Origin: Dipteronia dyeriana
Taxonomy: Eukaryota; Streptophyta; Magnoliopsida; Sapindales; Sapindaceae
Direction: 5' to 3'
Length of the DNA: 64,000 nt
Assembly: GCA_032871835.1 (NCBI GenBank)
Contig: CM065296.1
Location: 18,269,501 to 18,333,500 of the forward strand
This document shows, piece after piece, positions 47,756-59,084 of this stretch. Positions within the stretch are counted from its first letter, which is position 1, and the number at the start of each line of letters is the position of its first letter. The notes under the pieces were generated by a model. That model did not search any database. It was not told where the DNA came from and saw nothing but the letters and a program-made list of their open reading frames with translations. A program made the position numbers and the translations under genes.

Positions 47756-48975
47756 TGAAACAAATATTATGGTGTGTAATATTAATCTAGAGGGGGATGA
47801 ATAGATTTTAATTAACTTTTACCCAATTTTGGTTAAGAATCAAGTTGACGAAAATACCTTTATCTAGTTACAAAGATACCATAAGTGTAATAAATGCGGA
47901 AATAGTAAAAACACTTGAGATATACATGGAAACCCTCCAAATGGGAAAAACCACGGGCTGATGAGTGCGCCACACTAGAACCTTGAATCCACTAATGATA
48001 AAGGAATTACAACCTAATCCCAGTTTAATCCTCCACCACTACCTAATCCCAGTATAAGTGAACCTAGTTCATCATGCTTGTGCTTTAAGCTACCTACTCA
48101 CGGAAGCAACACAAGTCGTACTTCTCAATGATGAGATAAAGTGTCCTAAGTGAATATATGATGATATTCAATGAACAAACAACGCTAGGAAACCCTATAT
48201 GCTTATCTAGGATAATGAGATGACAATCAATGCAATCCTAGATATCAAGTGCTAAATGACATGTTCAAATAGCTTAGCTAAACATAGATCAATCAATCTT
48301 ATGAAGCTATCACAATATAACACTCAATCATGTCATCACAACAATCTCTAATTTGTATCTAAAAATATTCTAAGAGAATACAATTAATTAAAGAGATGGT
48401 TTAGTAAGCAAAACACTTAACTTGTAAGAAGATAGTGAAGAACTTACCAAACAAGATGTGATGAAATAGCCCTGTCCATTGATGCACTCTAAATGAACTT
48501 AGATGATACAAGATGAAGATTTAATGCACATGGGAATGCTTTAAGTGATTAAAAATGAGTTCTTGGAAGTGTTTTTCCTTTGAAATGTGTTCTAAGGAAG
48601 AAATGTGATATTCTGAACTCATACACGACCTTAAGGCATTGAGTTATATATATATATATAAGATCCAAACAAAGTGAGGTCGTTTTGGAAAAAAAGTTCC
48701 AGCTTTCTCTGTGTGCGATGGTGATGTGAGCTGGTCGAGTAGCGCATCACTTGCTCACAGCCTATTTTTAAAATAGGCACTGGAAGAGTGGCGCATCCCA
48801 GTAGCGCAACACAATCGCAGATTCTCTGAGAAGTTTGCACTGGTGAGGCTGCGCTAGATGAGTAGTGCACCACCAGCGCACTCCCATATTTTTCAACAAT
48901 GCGCGGGTGCAGCAGCGCAGCTCAGTGGCGCATGACTAGCAGCGGTCCACTGTGAATGTTGCGTTGGTAAAGTGC
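47756..48975 (-). repeat. 5' LTR of SIRE-type element, truncated
   Basis: Matches 39632-40860 with high similarity, then stops. The outermost 330 bp or so (the U3 start) present in the other LTR are missing and FRS coding sequence begins instead. The deletion also removed the target duplication. Confidence 0.82.
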
Positions 48976-49145
48976 TGGTGATGCGCAACTCAAAAGGTTG
49001 TCAAAACAAAAGGGAGGTCGAGTGGGCCGACTTCACCTAGTACACCGGCAAAAAAAAAACTCCATAAACATAGAAGACCAAATCAGTGCCATATTTGCCA
49101 CATTCCCGGGTATGACTCGTGCAATTGTAAACTAAAGGACTCCAA

Positions 49146-49175
49146 CAAGTAGTCACTTTCTTTAGTGACTACTTG
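49146..49175. repeat. 12-bp perfect hairpin at the FRS stop codon
   Basis: CAAGTAGTCACT and its exact reverse complement AGTGACTACTTG are separated by TTCTTT. The TAG stop of the FRS frame is inside the left arm. Confidence 0.8.
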
Positions 49176-49183
49176 ATTTTAGT

Positions 49184-49428
49184 CATCGTGTTGTTTTTTG
49201 TACTCATAATGGGCCTCTTTTGGAATTATTGGACCTCTGAAAAATATAATTTCAATTTACTAGTGGAGTTTGAATTGGGCTTGAATTGGGCCACCAACTT
49301 CATTAGTGTAGATGCAACTGAGTATATTCATTGTGTTACTTTTTGTACTCATAAAAGACAGTCTTGGAATTTTTTGGATCGTCTAAAAATATTATTTCAA
49401 TTGACATCTGGAGTTTGAATTGGGCCAC
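49184..49428 (+). repeat. Imperfect tandem duplication, about 110 bp units
   Basis: Two similar blocks: 49184-49290 and 49325-49428. Both run through a TTTGTACTCATAA stretch, TTGGAATT, GGA, AAAATAT.ATTTCAATT and GGAGTTTGAATTGGG. No coding meaning seen. Confidence 0.65.
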
Positions 49429-49589
49429 ACAGACCACATCACTACATCACATTGATACAAGCAAAATTGACTTAGTCCACTACAAGCCACAAGTAGAATG
49501 TGAAAAGCTTAGTCTACTGCAAGCAAAAGGCCAAGCTAGATTGGACCATGATAAAACTGACAAAAACTAAGTTGACTTGTTCCTTGTAT

Positions 49590-51640
49590 AAAATATTATT
49601 AGACCTAATTTTTTATATAAAATTTGGCAAGCTTAATATCAGTCCACTAGTGTCAACTTTTAAATTTAATGCGATTATAGATAATAGTTTGTAATCTTTT
49701 AAAGAAATTTGTAATGACACTAAATATATGATATGGATAGAAACTGAACATTTTACAGTAAGGTTTGTCATGCTTTTAATTTCAATTTGACTAAATTTAC
49801 TGACTTGGAGGCATGAAGCCATTGCCTGTGTTTCTATCAAATATAAACGCTAATATTAAATTGAAATGGTCACAAATTAATAAGTATGCATGTTTTTTTA
49901 TATGAAATAAAGCATTACTGTAACCAAACGACAAACATAATCAAATTATATAGTTTATACCATTAGCAATGAAAAGTCATTAACCTGTAAAGAGTTGTGA
50001 TATGGTCACAAATTAATAAGTTAGCATGTTTTCTGGTTAACGGAACAATAACAAAAAATTTATTACGTTGAAGCAAATTTCAAAAAAAATCACTTCCAAA
50101 CATGTGGTTACATAAAACCTAAAACATGTGATTCACTTACAACCAACATCAACCATGGTGAATTGCTGTAAAATTTATCATCACTTCAAAAAGAACACGT
50201 AACTAGACAAAGCTTAGAAAACCCTCAGACTTATAACCAACGTTAGCCATGATGGAAATATTTAACAACTGTAAAATGTATAATCACTTCACAAATTTTT
50301 TATAATCTTCTAAAAAATCTCTAACATGTGATTACATAAAACATTAAAAAAAACTTAGTTGCTAGTGGAGGGGTGCTTCTTTATAGCCAAGAATCTTCTA
50401 AATTAAATACATTTGCACCTCATTAATATTACAAGATAGGTTCCATTGGAGTCGATTCAAACAGTATCACCTCGAAGGAATCAGATGATGAGTTGCTAGT
50501 CAAGGGGTGCTCCTTTACAGCCAAGAATCTTCTCAACTAAACACGTCTGCTCCTCATTAATGGATTGTTAAGGAGCAGATATGTTCAATTGAGAAGATTC
50601 TTACAGATATAAGAAGAAGATGAAGATAAAAAGAGCAATTAGGGATTTAATAAAAAAATAGAAATGAGGATTTTTGTTCAATGAAAGATGGGTTACAGTA
50701 AGAAACCTAGATGTATCTGGGTTGTTACTTGGTGATTCATTTTTAGTTTGATGAATACGTATGTTGAGAGAAAAAGCGAGGTAGGGTTGGTGAATATATA
50801 TTATAAGTCGTTTTCATAACACAAATATCCTAAATAACGATCGAGGTAAATTACACAAATATCCTGCTTAATTTAAAATAATTTAAAACGCTTGCAATTT
50901 TTACACCAACAAAAGTGTGATTATGACTTATTCTGCCTAACATCCACTTGGAAATAAAATGATGCAAAGTTCAACAGTCGAGAAATTATTACAATCCCTT
51001 TACCATCTTTCAACCAAATCAAACTGCTACATGCTTTTCAAACACTTTCTAAATTTTCCTACAGTTTTTCTCCTTCCAACACATTCATTTCTTTATGCAA
51101 CCTTTGATATTCTTCATCAAGTGAGGTTAAGGGATAATTACTTCTTCTGCATGTCAGCACACCATTATTACCATCCCCTGTGTACACAATTTTTAGAAAA
51201 CCATTAATTGTTTGTTTAGAAATTTAAATCATTTGTTTTTGTGGTTTCTACAACCATTTTCTTTCCGTTTCGTCATTATCAAAAGCATATAATTTAAAGT
51301 TTTGTACAGGTTAATTCAGTCGACATTTACACTATTGACCCAAAAAGAGGGGGGGGGGGGGCAATAAAGTGATAAAACCAATAGTTTGCCAATGAATGAG
51401 AATTTGAAAGGTTTAATGCCTAAAAACAGGTACACGGGGCACAATATAAATTTTGGAATAGTTTCTAAGGCATCGGTGTCAATTAGACTGTCTCTTAAAG
51501 ATGTAAAACTTGACTTTTCAATGATCATAAACTTTGGAACAAATATAAAAGAATTAAACAACATTTACCATCTACAGTCACACAACTAAAACTATGATCA
51601 TAAAAAGGAGTTTACAAACAATAGTAACATTGTTAATAAA
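49590..51640 (+). repeat. Duplicated non-coding segment, copy 1
   Basis: Shares ordered similarity with 54240-56538: CCACTAGTGTCAACTT (49634 versus 54290), TTTATACCATTAGCAATGA (49955 versus 55679), GAGTTGTGATATGGT (49991 versus 55736), TTATTACAATCCCTTTACC (50987 versus 56008) and ATTATTACCATCC (51164 versus 56145). No protein frame in either copy. Copy 1 additionally carries a 70-bp duplication (50359-50429 and 50494-50564) and the hairpin at 50523. Confidence 0.7.
50523..50602. repeat. 32-bp imperfect hairpin
   Basis: The arms 50523-50554 and 50571-50602 are reverse complements at 28 of 32 positions around a 16-base loop. The left arm begins AAGAATCTTCTCAAC and ends CTGCTCCT. Transcription of either strand would give a miRNA-precursor-like fold; no expression evidence. 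Confidence 0.7.
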
Positions 51641-51878
51641 GTAAAAATCATCAAGGAAAATCATTAGCGGTTTGGATTTTGTATAGATTTTATTAAATGA
51701 TCTCGATTATATTTGGTAGACGGCATGAAAGGAAACAATTTGTAACTTTACATTAACATTCAAAATCTATAAGAAACTTCAATATTTTTATGAAGATCAA
51801 CAATATCACTAGTTAACAATCAGACAATATATTTAACAAACACATATGACACTATTTATAAGGAATCAGGTAAAAACA

Positions 51879-52193
51879 TCAACAGCCTAGGGTAGCATTG
51901 ACAACAGTGTTGTTAACCTCATCCCAGTCTACTTCTGGTTGCATCATCTTCATGTAGTCTTTGAAGAGGTTGAAGCTGGTCTGGTGACCATTTGAATAAC
52001 ATCGTTGGAAATCATGAATACTGTATCTGGATGCCTTGAATCGTTTTAAACGGCGATCATCAGACGCTTGATAAGCAAGGTTAAAATGTTCCTCCTCCAA
52101 GGTTGTCACTCGTTTTTCCAGGTGTTTGAAAATGAATTTGACGAACTCATTCATTTTAGTATTTTCAACCGATTTGTATTTTTTTTCATCCAT
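51879..52193 (-). CDS. Hypothetical small protein, 104 residues
   Basis: An open frame starting MDEKKYKSVENTKMNEFVKF and ending VNATLGC, with balanced, hydrophilic composition and a central heptad-like stretch (HLEKRVTTLEEEHFNL). It is more protein-like than neighbouring frames. A TATA-like TATAAATT lies 110 bp upstream on the same strand (52303-52308), and a pyrimidine-rich stretch ending TTTACAG sits between. I do not recognise a family. It could be the end of a degraded gene or a chance frame. Confidence 0.35.
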   Translation of the reverse strand: MDEKKYKSVENTKMNEFVKFIFKHLEKRVTTLEEEHFNLAYQASDDRRLKRFKASRYSIHDFQRCYSNGHQTSFNLFKDYMKMMQPEVDWDEVNNTVVNATLGC

Positions 52194-52309
52194 TGTGTAG
52201 AACCGATTGATATGGAGATTTCATATAATTGATATTTCTGTAAACAGTCAAAGAGAAGATAAGAAAATGATATTATGATAAAGACAGAGACTTGTAGCGT
52301 AATTTATAC

Positions 52310-54239
52310 ACAATTTAAGTGGTAGTCGAGGATTAAAAAGGGTGCTTAATTTTTAAAAGTAAAAAATGTTTTTTGAAAACTTTTGAATAATATTTAATAA
52401 GTAATAAACGTTTTTGATAATATATTGAGGAGAGTTTTATTTTTAATTATCTACACATCATTATTCTTAAGATGTGTTAGCCTTTTTCTTATTTAATAAT
52501 AATTGTTTATTTGAATAGATAAAATTGTTTTCAGATATATGATAAAGGACTGGTAAAACTATTAACAATCAAACATTATATTTAATGAAAAAATAATACA
52601 AGTAATTATTGTGCAACTAAATATGAAACTAAATTATGGTATTGAGTTCAAATATATCAGTTGATTCATGGTCTACCTAGACTTACAAGTTTAAAAGGGT
52701 TTGACGACAAACATAATTCGGAATAAGGACCTTGATTATAACCAATTTAAAGAGACTTGTATGTGGACATCGAGGATTAAAAATGTTGCTTATTTTTTAA
52801 AAGTAATAAACAAGTGTTTATTGTTTTAATGAGTTGGATAACTCAAAAACATCATATATTGTTAAAAATAAATGTTGTTCAAATTATCGAATCATACATG
52901 AATGATTCCTTATCAAAAACATATAATTCTTAAAACCATCATATCTGGATATTTTATTTTTTTTATCTGATTGAACCGATCCTGTATAATACAAGATTGG
53001 ATCTGGGCATCAAAAAGAGGGATTAGAACTGAGTATCAAAAAGAAGGACCGGACTCGTATGCATCCAAACCTGTATGCTCCAAGGAATAGAAGAAAATTT
53101 GTCATTCATTTCGGTTAAGCTTCCTTCTTAATAATCTTGAAGTTTTTATCAGATACAACGAAATGAATCAATTCCAAAGCCAAAGTTCGTAGTTCTCGAA
53201 CGAGCAATCGAAAAATATTTCGGAGCATCTTCAGGTTTAGGTATTGTTCCTCCATAGATCTTTGTACTAGGTACTTCTCGGCTAGCTCTAATATGATCGA
53301 ATTTTGTTAGTAAGCATCTCTTATAAAATATCACGTTTAAAGTAATGCTAGACTTAACCCAAATAGTTATGTGTCAAATGACAAATGGAATTATACATAT
53401 AATTATGTTTAACATCCCTCGTCACATTATATGGATAAAATTGTCTAAGTTACAAGCACACAAATGAGTTGGAATATGTACTACAAAAATGAGTTGGGAT
53501 ATATTTTTGTGTTTTCATCACATTCAAGGATCATTTTAAATAATTAATAAAACTTTTGAGATGTATGTTAATTACTGTTTTAAAATATAAACACAAATTT
53601 TTTAATTAATGTTTTGCTTAACATAACTTCTGAGATATAAACATCAACAACTCTGAATTGGATCAGTCTCTACTCGCTCCTTAGCAAATAATCACTTCGA
53701 CCACTAAAACCCTACCTAATGGAGACATAGTTGGAAAACTGACAAAACCAAATAATTTTCATTACAAAACAAATAAACCGAATAAAGATGGATTTTTTTG
53801 GGAAAGATTTTTTAGAAATTGTACTCCTACCATTTCTGTAATATATAAAAACTATGTTTATAGTATATTTATAATCAAATATATTATCTACATGATTAAG
53901 AGAAATTATTAACAATTTAATTTATAAAAGAAATAATAATTTTAAATAAGAAATAAGGGTAGAAACATATAAATTTGAAAGATTATGGGAAAATGTATAA
54001 AATTGTAAAACTCCACAGATTGAATTTTTTTATTCTTTTGTGTACTAAATACGGCATTTGCATTCACACATGCATATGATTTGGTCTAAGCTTTTAAAGA
54101 TCTAATAACAAGTGGCAATCATTACGAGAATGATGATCAGAAGCTAAAGTGACTCGTTTCATTTCATCCATAATAACATAAACATCAAGAAATTTTAAAT
54201 TTAGTCAAAATAAAAAGGTTGAAATATCATGTGATAACT
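52310..54239. other. AT-rich intergenic sequence, no gene seen
   Basis: No convincing frame. A 61-codon minus-strand frame at 53149-53334 (ending [11 protein letters not shown]) is in a locally less AT-rich patch and looks slightly protein-like, but has no neighbours in frame and I do not recognise it. Confidence 0.5.
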
Positions 54240-56538
54240 AAAGGATACCTAGTTAATTATTATAAAATAAGGTAGCCTTAATTTCAATCCACTAGTGTCA
54301 ACTTGTTTAGAAATGTAATGGGATTTTACATAATCTTTTCTGATCATCAATAGACATATTTAATGACACTAATAAAAATTGAACATGTTAATAGCTAAAT
54401 TTTGCTAGGGACCAAAGGAAAATTTTCCACTCTCCTAGTCAGGGTCCAAATATGAGATTTCTCATCACGGTACCAAGGTTTCCAAGGTCAAGCTACCGTA
54501 CGACCCCGTAGGAGCATGGTGAGGTCATCACATCCTAGGAACACCCCAGGTAAAGCTTGACACGATTAGATCGAGCTTCTTAAGTTGACATAAGAGACCA
54601 GAGCAAGGTCGAGAAGGCAAGACCTAGACCTTCTGGGGTCGAAATACCTCGCGACCTCCCTAGAAGCCCGCCACCTTTCCCAATCAGATATAGAGGCCCG
54701 TGAGAACATCAGGTTCGTACTGTAATATCGCTCCATTTTACCAGAGGAAGAATCGAGTTCACCTAATTGGGTAGGAAGAAGCTCGCAGAAGCTCCATTAC
54801 CACTAAAGAGCATCAACATAGTCGTTTCAAGCTCCAAGGGAACCTGGAAAGGACAGGTCAATCTCCTAACACCAAGACAAGTACAAGCATGTACCTCGCC
54901 CTTTGAAACAGTGTTTTCCATATTTGGTGACCTCCATATTGCATATTACCAGGGCAGTGTATAGGATTGCCCTCACTCTCCAACTAGCATTGAATCACTG
55001 CGTACATGCAGGGCAAGTGATCGAGTTCAGAGAGGAAACAAACTTATCTCCCTCTAAGATATTCTTGAATCCATTATCGAGCCAAAGTCAATGACATTTA
55101 AATAGAATATCCCGCCCGTTAGGGATCGATTTGATTCAGGAATTAATAACGGGAGAATCACGGGTTTAACCTAGTTGGACGGTGTATACATACGTCGAAG
55201 CATGCACAAAAGAGGGGAGGAGTTTTACTTTGGCCTAAATTATGTTCGCAGAACACGACTACTGTTGTTATCTACTTCTCGACAGACACGAAGCCACCAC
55301 ACCCATTGTACCCAAGAGAGATTGAGAGTATCTAAGTGATTTTTTGTACAATATACGTGATTCATTTTGTCAACAGCAAAGCAATACTATTTCCCTTTAC
55401 ATATCGTGTTAGTGTTTATCCTAACATCCACCATTATACGAACAAACCAGGTACCGAAGGTACCAACCCCTACCACAATATTCGAGGTAGTGGTCTCGAG
55501 GGTGCTTACTGGAATTCCTCACCCTGAGCGAATTTTCGGTTAATAGAACATTTTATTGAAAGGTTTTTGACCATGCTTTTTATTTCATTATGACTAAAAA
55601 TATATTTCCATGGACCATGTTTTGTAATGAGGAAAAACATTACTGTAACCGAACACCAAACATAATCAATGTACATAGTTTATACCATTAGCAATGACAT
55701 CATATAAGGTGTGATCGAGTTCATTAACCTTTGAAGAGTTGTGATATGGTAAGAAATTAATAAGCTAGCATTTTTTTCTCTTTTTTATTATTCATAATAG
55801 AACAACAAACATATCTTGCATAGTGATCTAGTTGAATAAAATAAAAAATTTAACATAGAAAACCTTGATTTGAAAATATAAATGAAGATAACATTGATTA
55901 AATAATAGAAATAATTGATTATGTTTGATGAGATGATGATTACTTATTTTTAATGACGGTCACTTTCATATAAACTGATGCGAAGTTCAACAGTGGAGCA
56001 ATTATTACAATCCCTTCACCCATCTTTCAACCAAATCAAACTCCTACATGATTTACAAAAACCTTTCTAACTTTTCTTCTAGTTTTTCTACTTCTAGTGT
56101 AATCACTCGAGCTATTTACTTCTTCGAAATGTCGGCGAACAATTATTACCATCCATCTGTACACAACTTTCAAAAATATTAATTATTTTTTTTAGAAATT
56201 TGGCAATTATCGTTTCTTGTTTTCTATGAAGCCCAAGACCTCAAATCCTCCATTATCTTTCCATTTGACCAGTATCACAACCATTTAATTAAAAAATAAC
56301 TCTAGTATAATTAGTCGACAATCGTAATGAAAAAAAAAAAAATTTGTCGACAAAAAAAAAACAGTAAAACTTCATATATCTGTTGTAATTACAGATCCAA
56401 AAGTTTAACTTTTTAACAATCTGAAACTATTGCCAACCTAGAAAAAATAATTAAATACAGTTTACCAACGATAAAAAAATTAAATAAGGAAGAAATAATC
56501 TAGGGTTTATGAATGTAAACTTCGTTAATAAATAAAGT
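54240..56538 (+). repeat. Duplicated non-coding segment, copy 2
   Basis: Copy of 49590-51640, interrupted by a solo LTR at 54386-55545. Removing the LTR and one GAACA joins text that lines up with copy 1 around 49740 (CTGAACATTTTACAG). The copy ends where the next LTR starts at 56539. Confidence 0.7.
54386..55545 (+). repeat. Solo LTR, Tat-like gypsy family
   Basis: 1160 bp, starting TGTTAATAG and ending GGTTAATA, flanked by a perfect 5-bp duplication GAACA (54381-54385 and 55546-55550). It is the reverse-orientation relative of 2369-3570 (shared ends: AATTTTCCAYTCTCCTAGTC and CCCTGAGCGAATTTTC). No internal sequence, so it is the product of LTR-LTR recombination. Confidence 0.88.
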
Positions 56539-57568
56539 TGTTAATAGTAAAATTTGGCTAGGGACGAAAGAAGAAAATTTCACTTCCCAACCTTCATGCA
56601 AATGTCCAAATTCTGGCTTACATAACAGGGTATCAAGGTCCCCGAGGTCGAGCTACCACGCGATCCTGAAGTAGCAAGGCGAGGCCGCCCATACCATCCG
56701 AGCACCTTGCACGCATCCAGGCTCACCAAATAAAGCCCGACATGACCACATCAATCTCTCTATACTAGGATAGAAACCCGAAGCTAGGTCGAAATGGGAG
56801 GACATGGGTTCCCTGATGTTGTGCTATCTCTCGACCTCCCCTAGAGCAGGCTTCCATCTCTACTTTCATCAAGAGACCTTCAGGGTGACGAACTTGTCTT
56901 GCAAACGCCCTCCCGCCTCGTCGAGGTATAATCTCAACCTGTCCGAGAAGAAATGGAAGAATCCCGTAAAGCTCCATCATCACCAAAAAGCACCAACAAG
57001 ATTAGAGCAAGATCCATTGTAAATCTTGGCATGGTTAAATCAAGTCTCCAGTAGCAAGAGCAGTACTCAAAGCGTACCTCGACACTAGATATGCCAAGCA
57101 TCACCTAAGGTAACCTTCATAAAGTACCTCACCAAAGTGACATACAAAACCAGAATTCTTCTCCAAATGTAGGAAGAGAGGGTTGACTTTCATGACATTT
57201 ACGATACCATTAATGAGGTCATCCATATAAATGGAGGTAGTCAACCCTATTAATGAGGTCAACCGTATTAATGGAGGTAGTCAACCTTATTAATGAGGTC
57301 AACCATATTAATGGAGGTATTCAACTCTATTAATGATATAATCAACGCCATTAAGGGAAGATTAGTCAACTCTTTTAATGACCAACATTAATAAGAGAGT
57401 CCAAAGAGGAAACAAACACCTTTGCCTCCAAGATATCCTCCACACCTGATTATTTGGGGCAAACTACAGCAGAAAATCCCACCTATCAAGGAAGGAAGGT
57501 TAATCCATTGATTTTTAACTTGCACGCCAAGAATGAAACCTATTTACACCATGTATAAATACACTTGT
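56539..57568 (+). repeat. Truncated LTR, Tat-like gypsy family
   Basis: Begins TGTTAATAGTAAAATTTGGCTAGGG like the solo LTR, and continues to a TATA box (GTATAAATAC near 57554). It is cut at 57568 where a minus-strand LTR of the same family starts. It contains a minisatellite of 20-bp half units around ATTAATGAGGTCAACC at 57208-57393 that the solo LTR lacks. Confidence 0.8.
57208..57393. repeat. 20/40-bp minisatellite inside LTR
   Basis: About eight imperfect half units alternate ATTAATGAGGTCAACC and ATTAATGGAGGTAGTCAACC. Degenerate at the right end. Confidence 0.75.
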
Positions 57569-58703
57569 TGTTAACGGAAACCTCGCTCAGGATGAGAAAT
57601 TTTGATTAACACCCTTGAGACCATTACCGTGGAGGTGGTGGCCTGGGATAGGTACCTTTGGTACTTAGATTTCTTGAGTAAAGATAAGTGTTCAACATGA
57701 ATGATAATGCAATGACAAAGGGAATAATAATGTGGCTTTGTTATTGATCATAAATATCGTACAAAAGTCTCTCAAATATCCTCAACCTCACTAGGGTATA
57801 GTATGGTGGCAACCTTGTGTCTGTCGAGAAGTGGAAAATTACGATGGTCGTGTTTTGATCACAAAATTTAAGCCCGAGTAGAATTTCTCCTCCTGTATGA
57901 TTTTTTTTTGCCTCATCTCTTTTATCATGCTTGAGCGTATTTATACATGGTTCAAGTAGGTTAAACTTCGTGAATCTCCCGCCATGATTCTCCGAATCCG
58001 TTCTCTCCTTATCGGGTGGGATTTTTTATTTAAAAGTCATTGACTTTGGATTAATGATGGAGTTGAGAATATCATTATTGGAGATAAGTTTGTTTCCTCT
58101 TTGGACTCATTCTTTTGCCCTGCCCGTATGTGGCAATTTATTGTTTATTAGGTATGGATATGATCCTATATGCCTTCATCGCGTGATTCTTCATGGAGGT
58201 TATCAAGCACGGTGTTCACTGTTTCATAGGACAAGGTAAATTCATGCCCTGGTTTTGGTACTAGGAGCTTGGTCAGACCTTTCAAGGTCCCTTGTGGCAT
58301 GGGATGACCCCGTGGGCACCCTTTAGTGGCAACGGGGCTTTTGGCAAGCTTTCTACTACCTGTCTAGATAAGTCTGAATCTTCTTTCGGTTAGATGAAGC
58401 AATCCTGAGGTATGGGTCCGTTGCTTAATAGGTTCTCATTTAAGTCTGGAGAGGATGGCGGGCTCTTGGGGAGGTTACGAGGTAGTTTTGACCTTGGGGA
58501 GCATTGATTTAGCATAAGGAGCTTGATTTGTTTGTGTCAGCTTTGCCTTGGATGCTTTCTGAGTTTAGTGACCTTTCCACATTTCTTTGGGGTGGCGCCA
58601 AAGCTCCATCCCGGGGTTTCGTGGTGGGTAATCTCGGGCTTGAACCCGGGCCAGGTGAGTGGAAAATTTCTCTTTGGTCCCTTGTCAAAGTTGGCTATTA
58701 ATA
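57569..58703 (-). repeat. 3' LTR of Tat-like element
   Basis: TGTTAACGGAAACC at the left and CTATTAATA at the right. Same orientation as 2369-3570, with shared blocks such as GGAGGTGGTGGCC, GGTACCTTTG and TTGTTTCCT. Located next to the PPT, which defines it as the 3' LTR. Confidence 0.85.
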
Positions 58704-58716
58704 GAAGTCCTCCCTC
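58704..58716 (-). other. Polypurine tract
   Basis: On the minus strand GAGGGAGGACTTC directly abuts the LTR start (TATTAATAG). This confirms that the interior lies to the right. Confidence 0.7.
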
Positions 58717-58945
58717 GACTTGAACACCAGTGATTGAGTAGGGGTTAGAGTTCTTATTTTAATTGGGAAATTTTCTCTCATTTTTATTACCAAAAATCTC
58801 GGAGGAAATCTTCTTATTAATTGTACAAGTGACATGGCAAACATAGACCGGTGTACTTCCCAAAACAATCCGGCTGTGTTACGGCCATTTCAAGATTCGA
58901 GGTAATCCTACCGAAGATTTTGTCGACATCACTGTTCCCTTCGCT

Positions 58946-58957
58946 TCTATTTATACC
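58946..58957 (+). promoter_or_regulatory. TATA-like box of the antisense gene
   Basis: TTCTATTTATACCC lies upstream of the plus-strand accessory gene, followed by a pyrimidine-rich leader (CCTCTTCATCACTTTCC). Spacing fits a transcription start near 58980. Sequence inference only. Confidence 0.45.
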
Positions 58958-59084
58958 CAACCTCTTCATCACTTTCCTTAAGCTTTTCTTTTATACTTCA
59001 AAAATTTAAAAATACTTCTCTTTTACCATCCTCTTCAGCTACGCCTCTGTCCTTTCTCTTTTTATTTGCCTTCAAACCTTAATC

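Larger units (their letters stand above)
39632..48975 (-). mobile_element. SIRE/Maximus-type Ty1/copia element, nearly complete
   Basis: A 9.3-kb minus-strand element inside the FRS relic: 5' LTR 47756-48975 (truncated at its outer end), tRNA-iMet PBS, gag with coiled coil and two knuckles, full pol (protease, integrase, RT, RNase H), about 1 kb of untranslated 3' interior, a polypurine tract and the 3' LTR at 39632. Long LTRs, an extended Gag and the iMet primer site fit the SIRE/Maximus branch. No env-like ORF was found. Several stops and one frameshift disable pol. No matching target duplication remains because the outer end of the right LTR is lost. Confidence 0.9.
37548..49152 (+). pseudogene. 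FAR1-RELATED SEQUENCE (FRS) pseudogene, split by copia
   Basis: A relic of a FAR1/FHY3-type transcription factor, a family derived from Mutator-like transposases. In order: a FAR1 DNA-binding domain (MKFDSVEDVGAFYHDY, CEKEGFEIR; after a frameshift TRVSCKTHFSVTLD); a MULE transposase-like domain (ISPFLTYAYMV, GYSKIGFT, ALMYLQSKANSE, NIFWRDSHSLFEYQRF; then FGVALLLDET, ILTDGVEVMQQAI); and a SWIM-type end (SSDCNLFEGKGIPCRHIFCVMKVEHL). Coding is interrupted at 39631 by a copia element and resumes at 48976. It ends in a knuckle CHICHIPGYDSCNC and TAG at 49150. At least four frameshifts or stops make it non-functional. Family members regulate light responses in the nucleus. Confidence 0.87.

Noticed and set aside
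39627..48980. Target duplication of the SIRE-type element
   Set aside because: The left flank GATCA has no exact partner on the right (ACTCA at best), because the outer end of the right LTR is deleted.
53149..53334. 61-codon minus-strand frame ending [11 protein letters not shown]
   Set aside because: It looks somewhat protein-like, but is short, isolated and unrecognised; no promoter or exon context.
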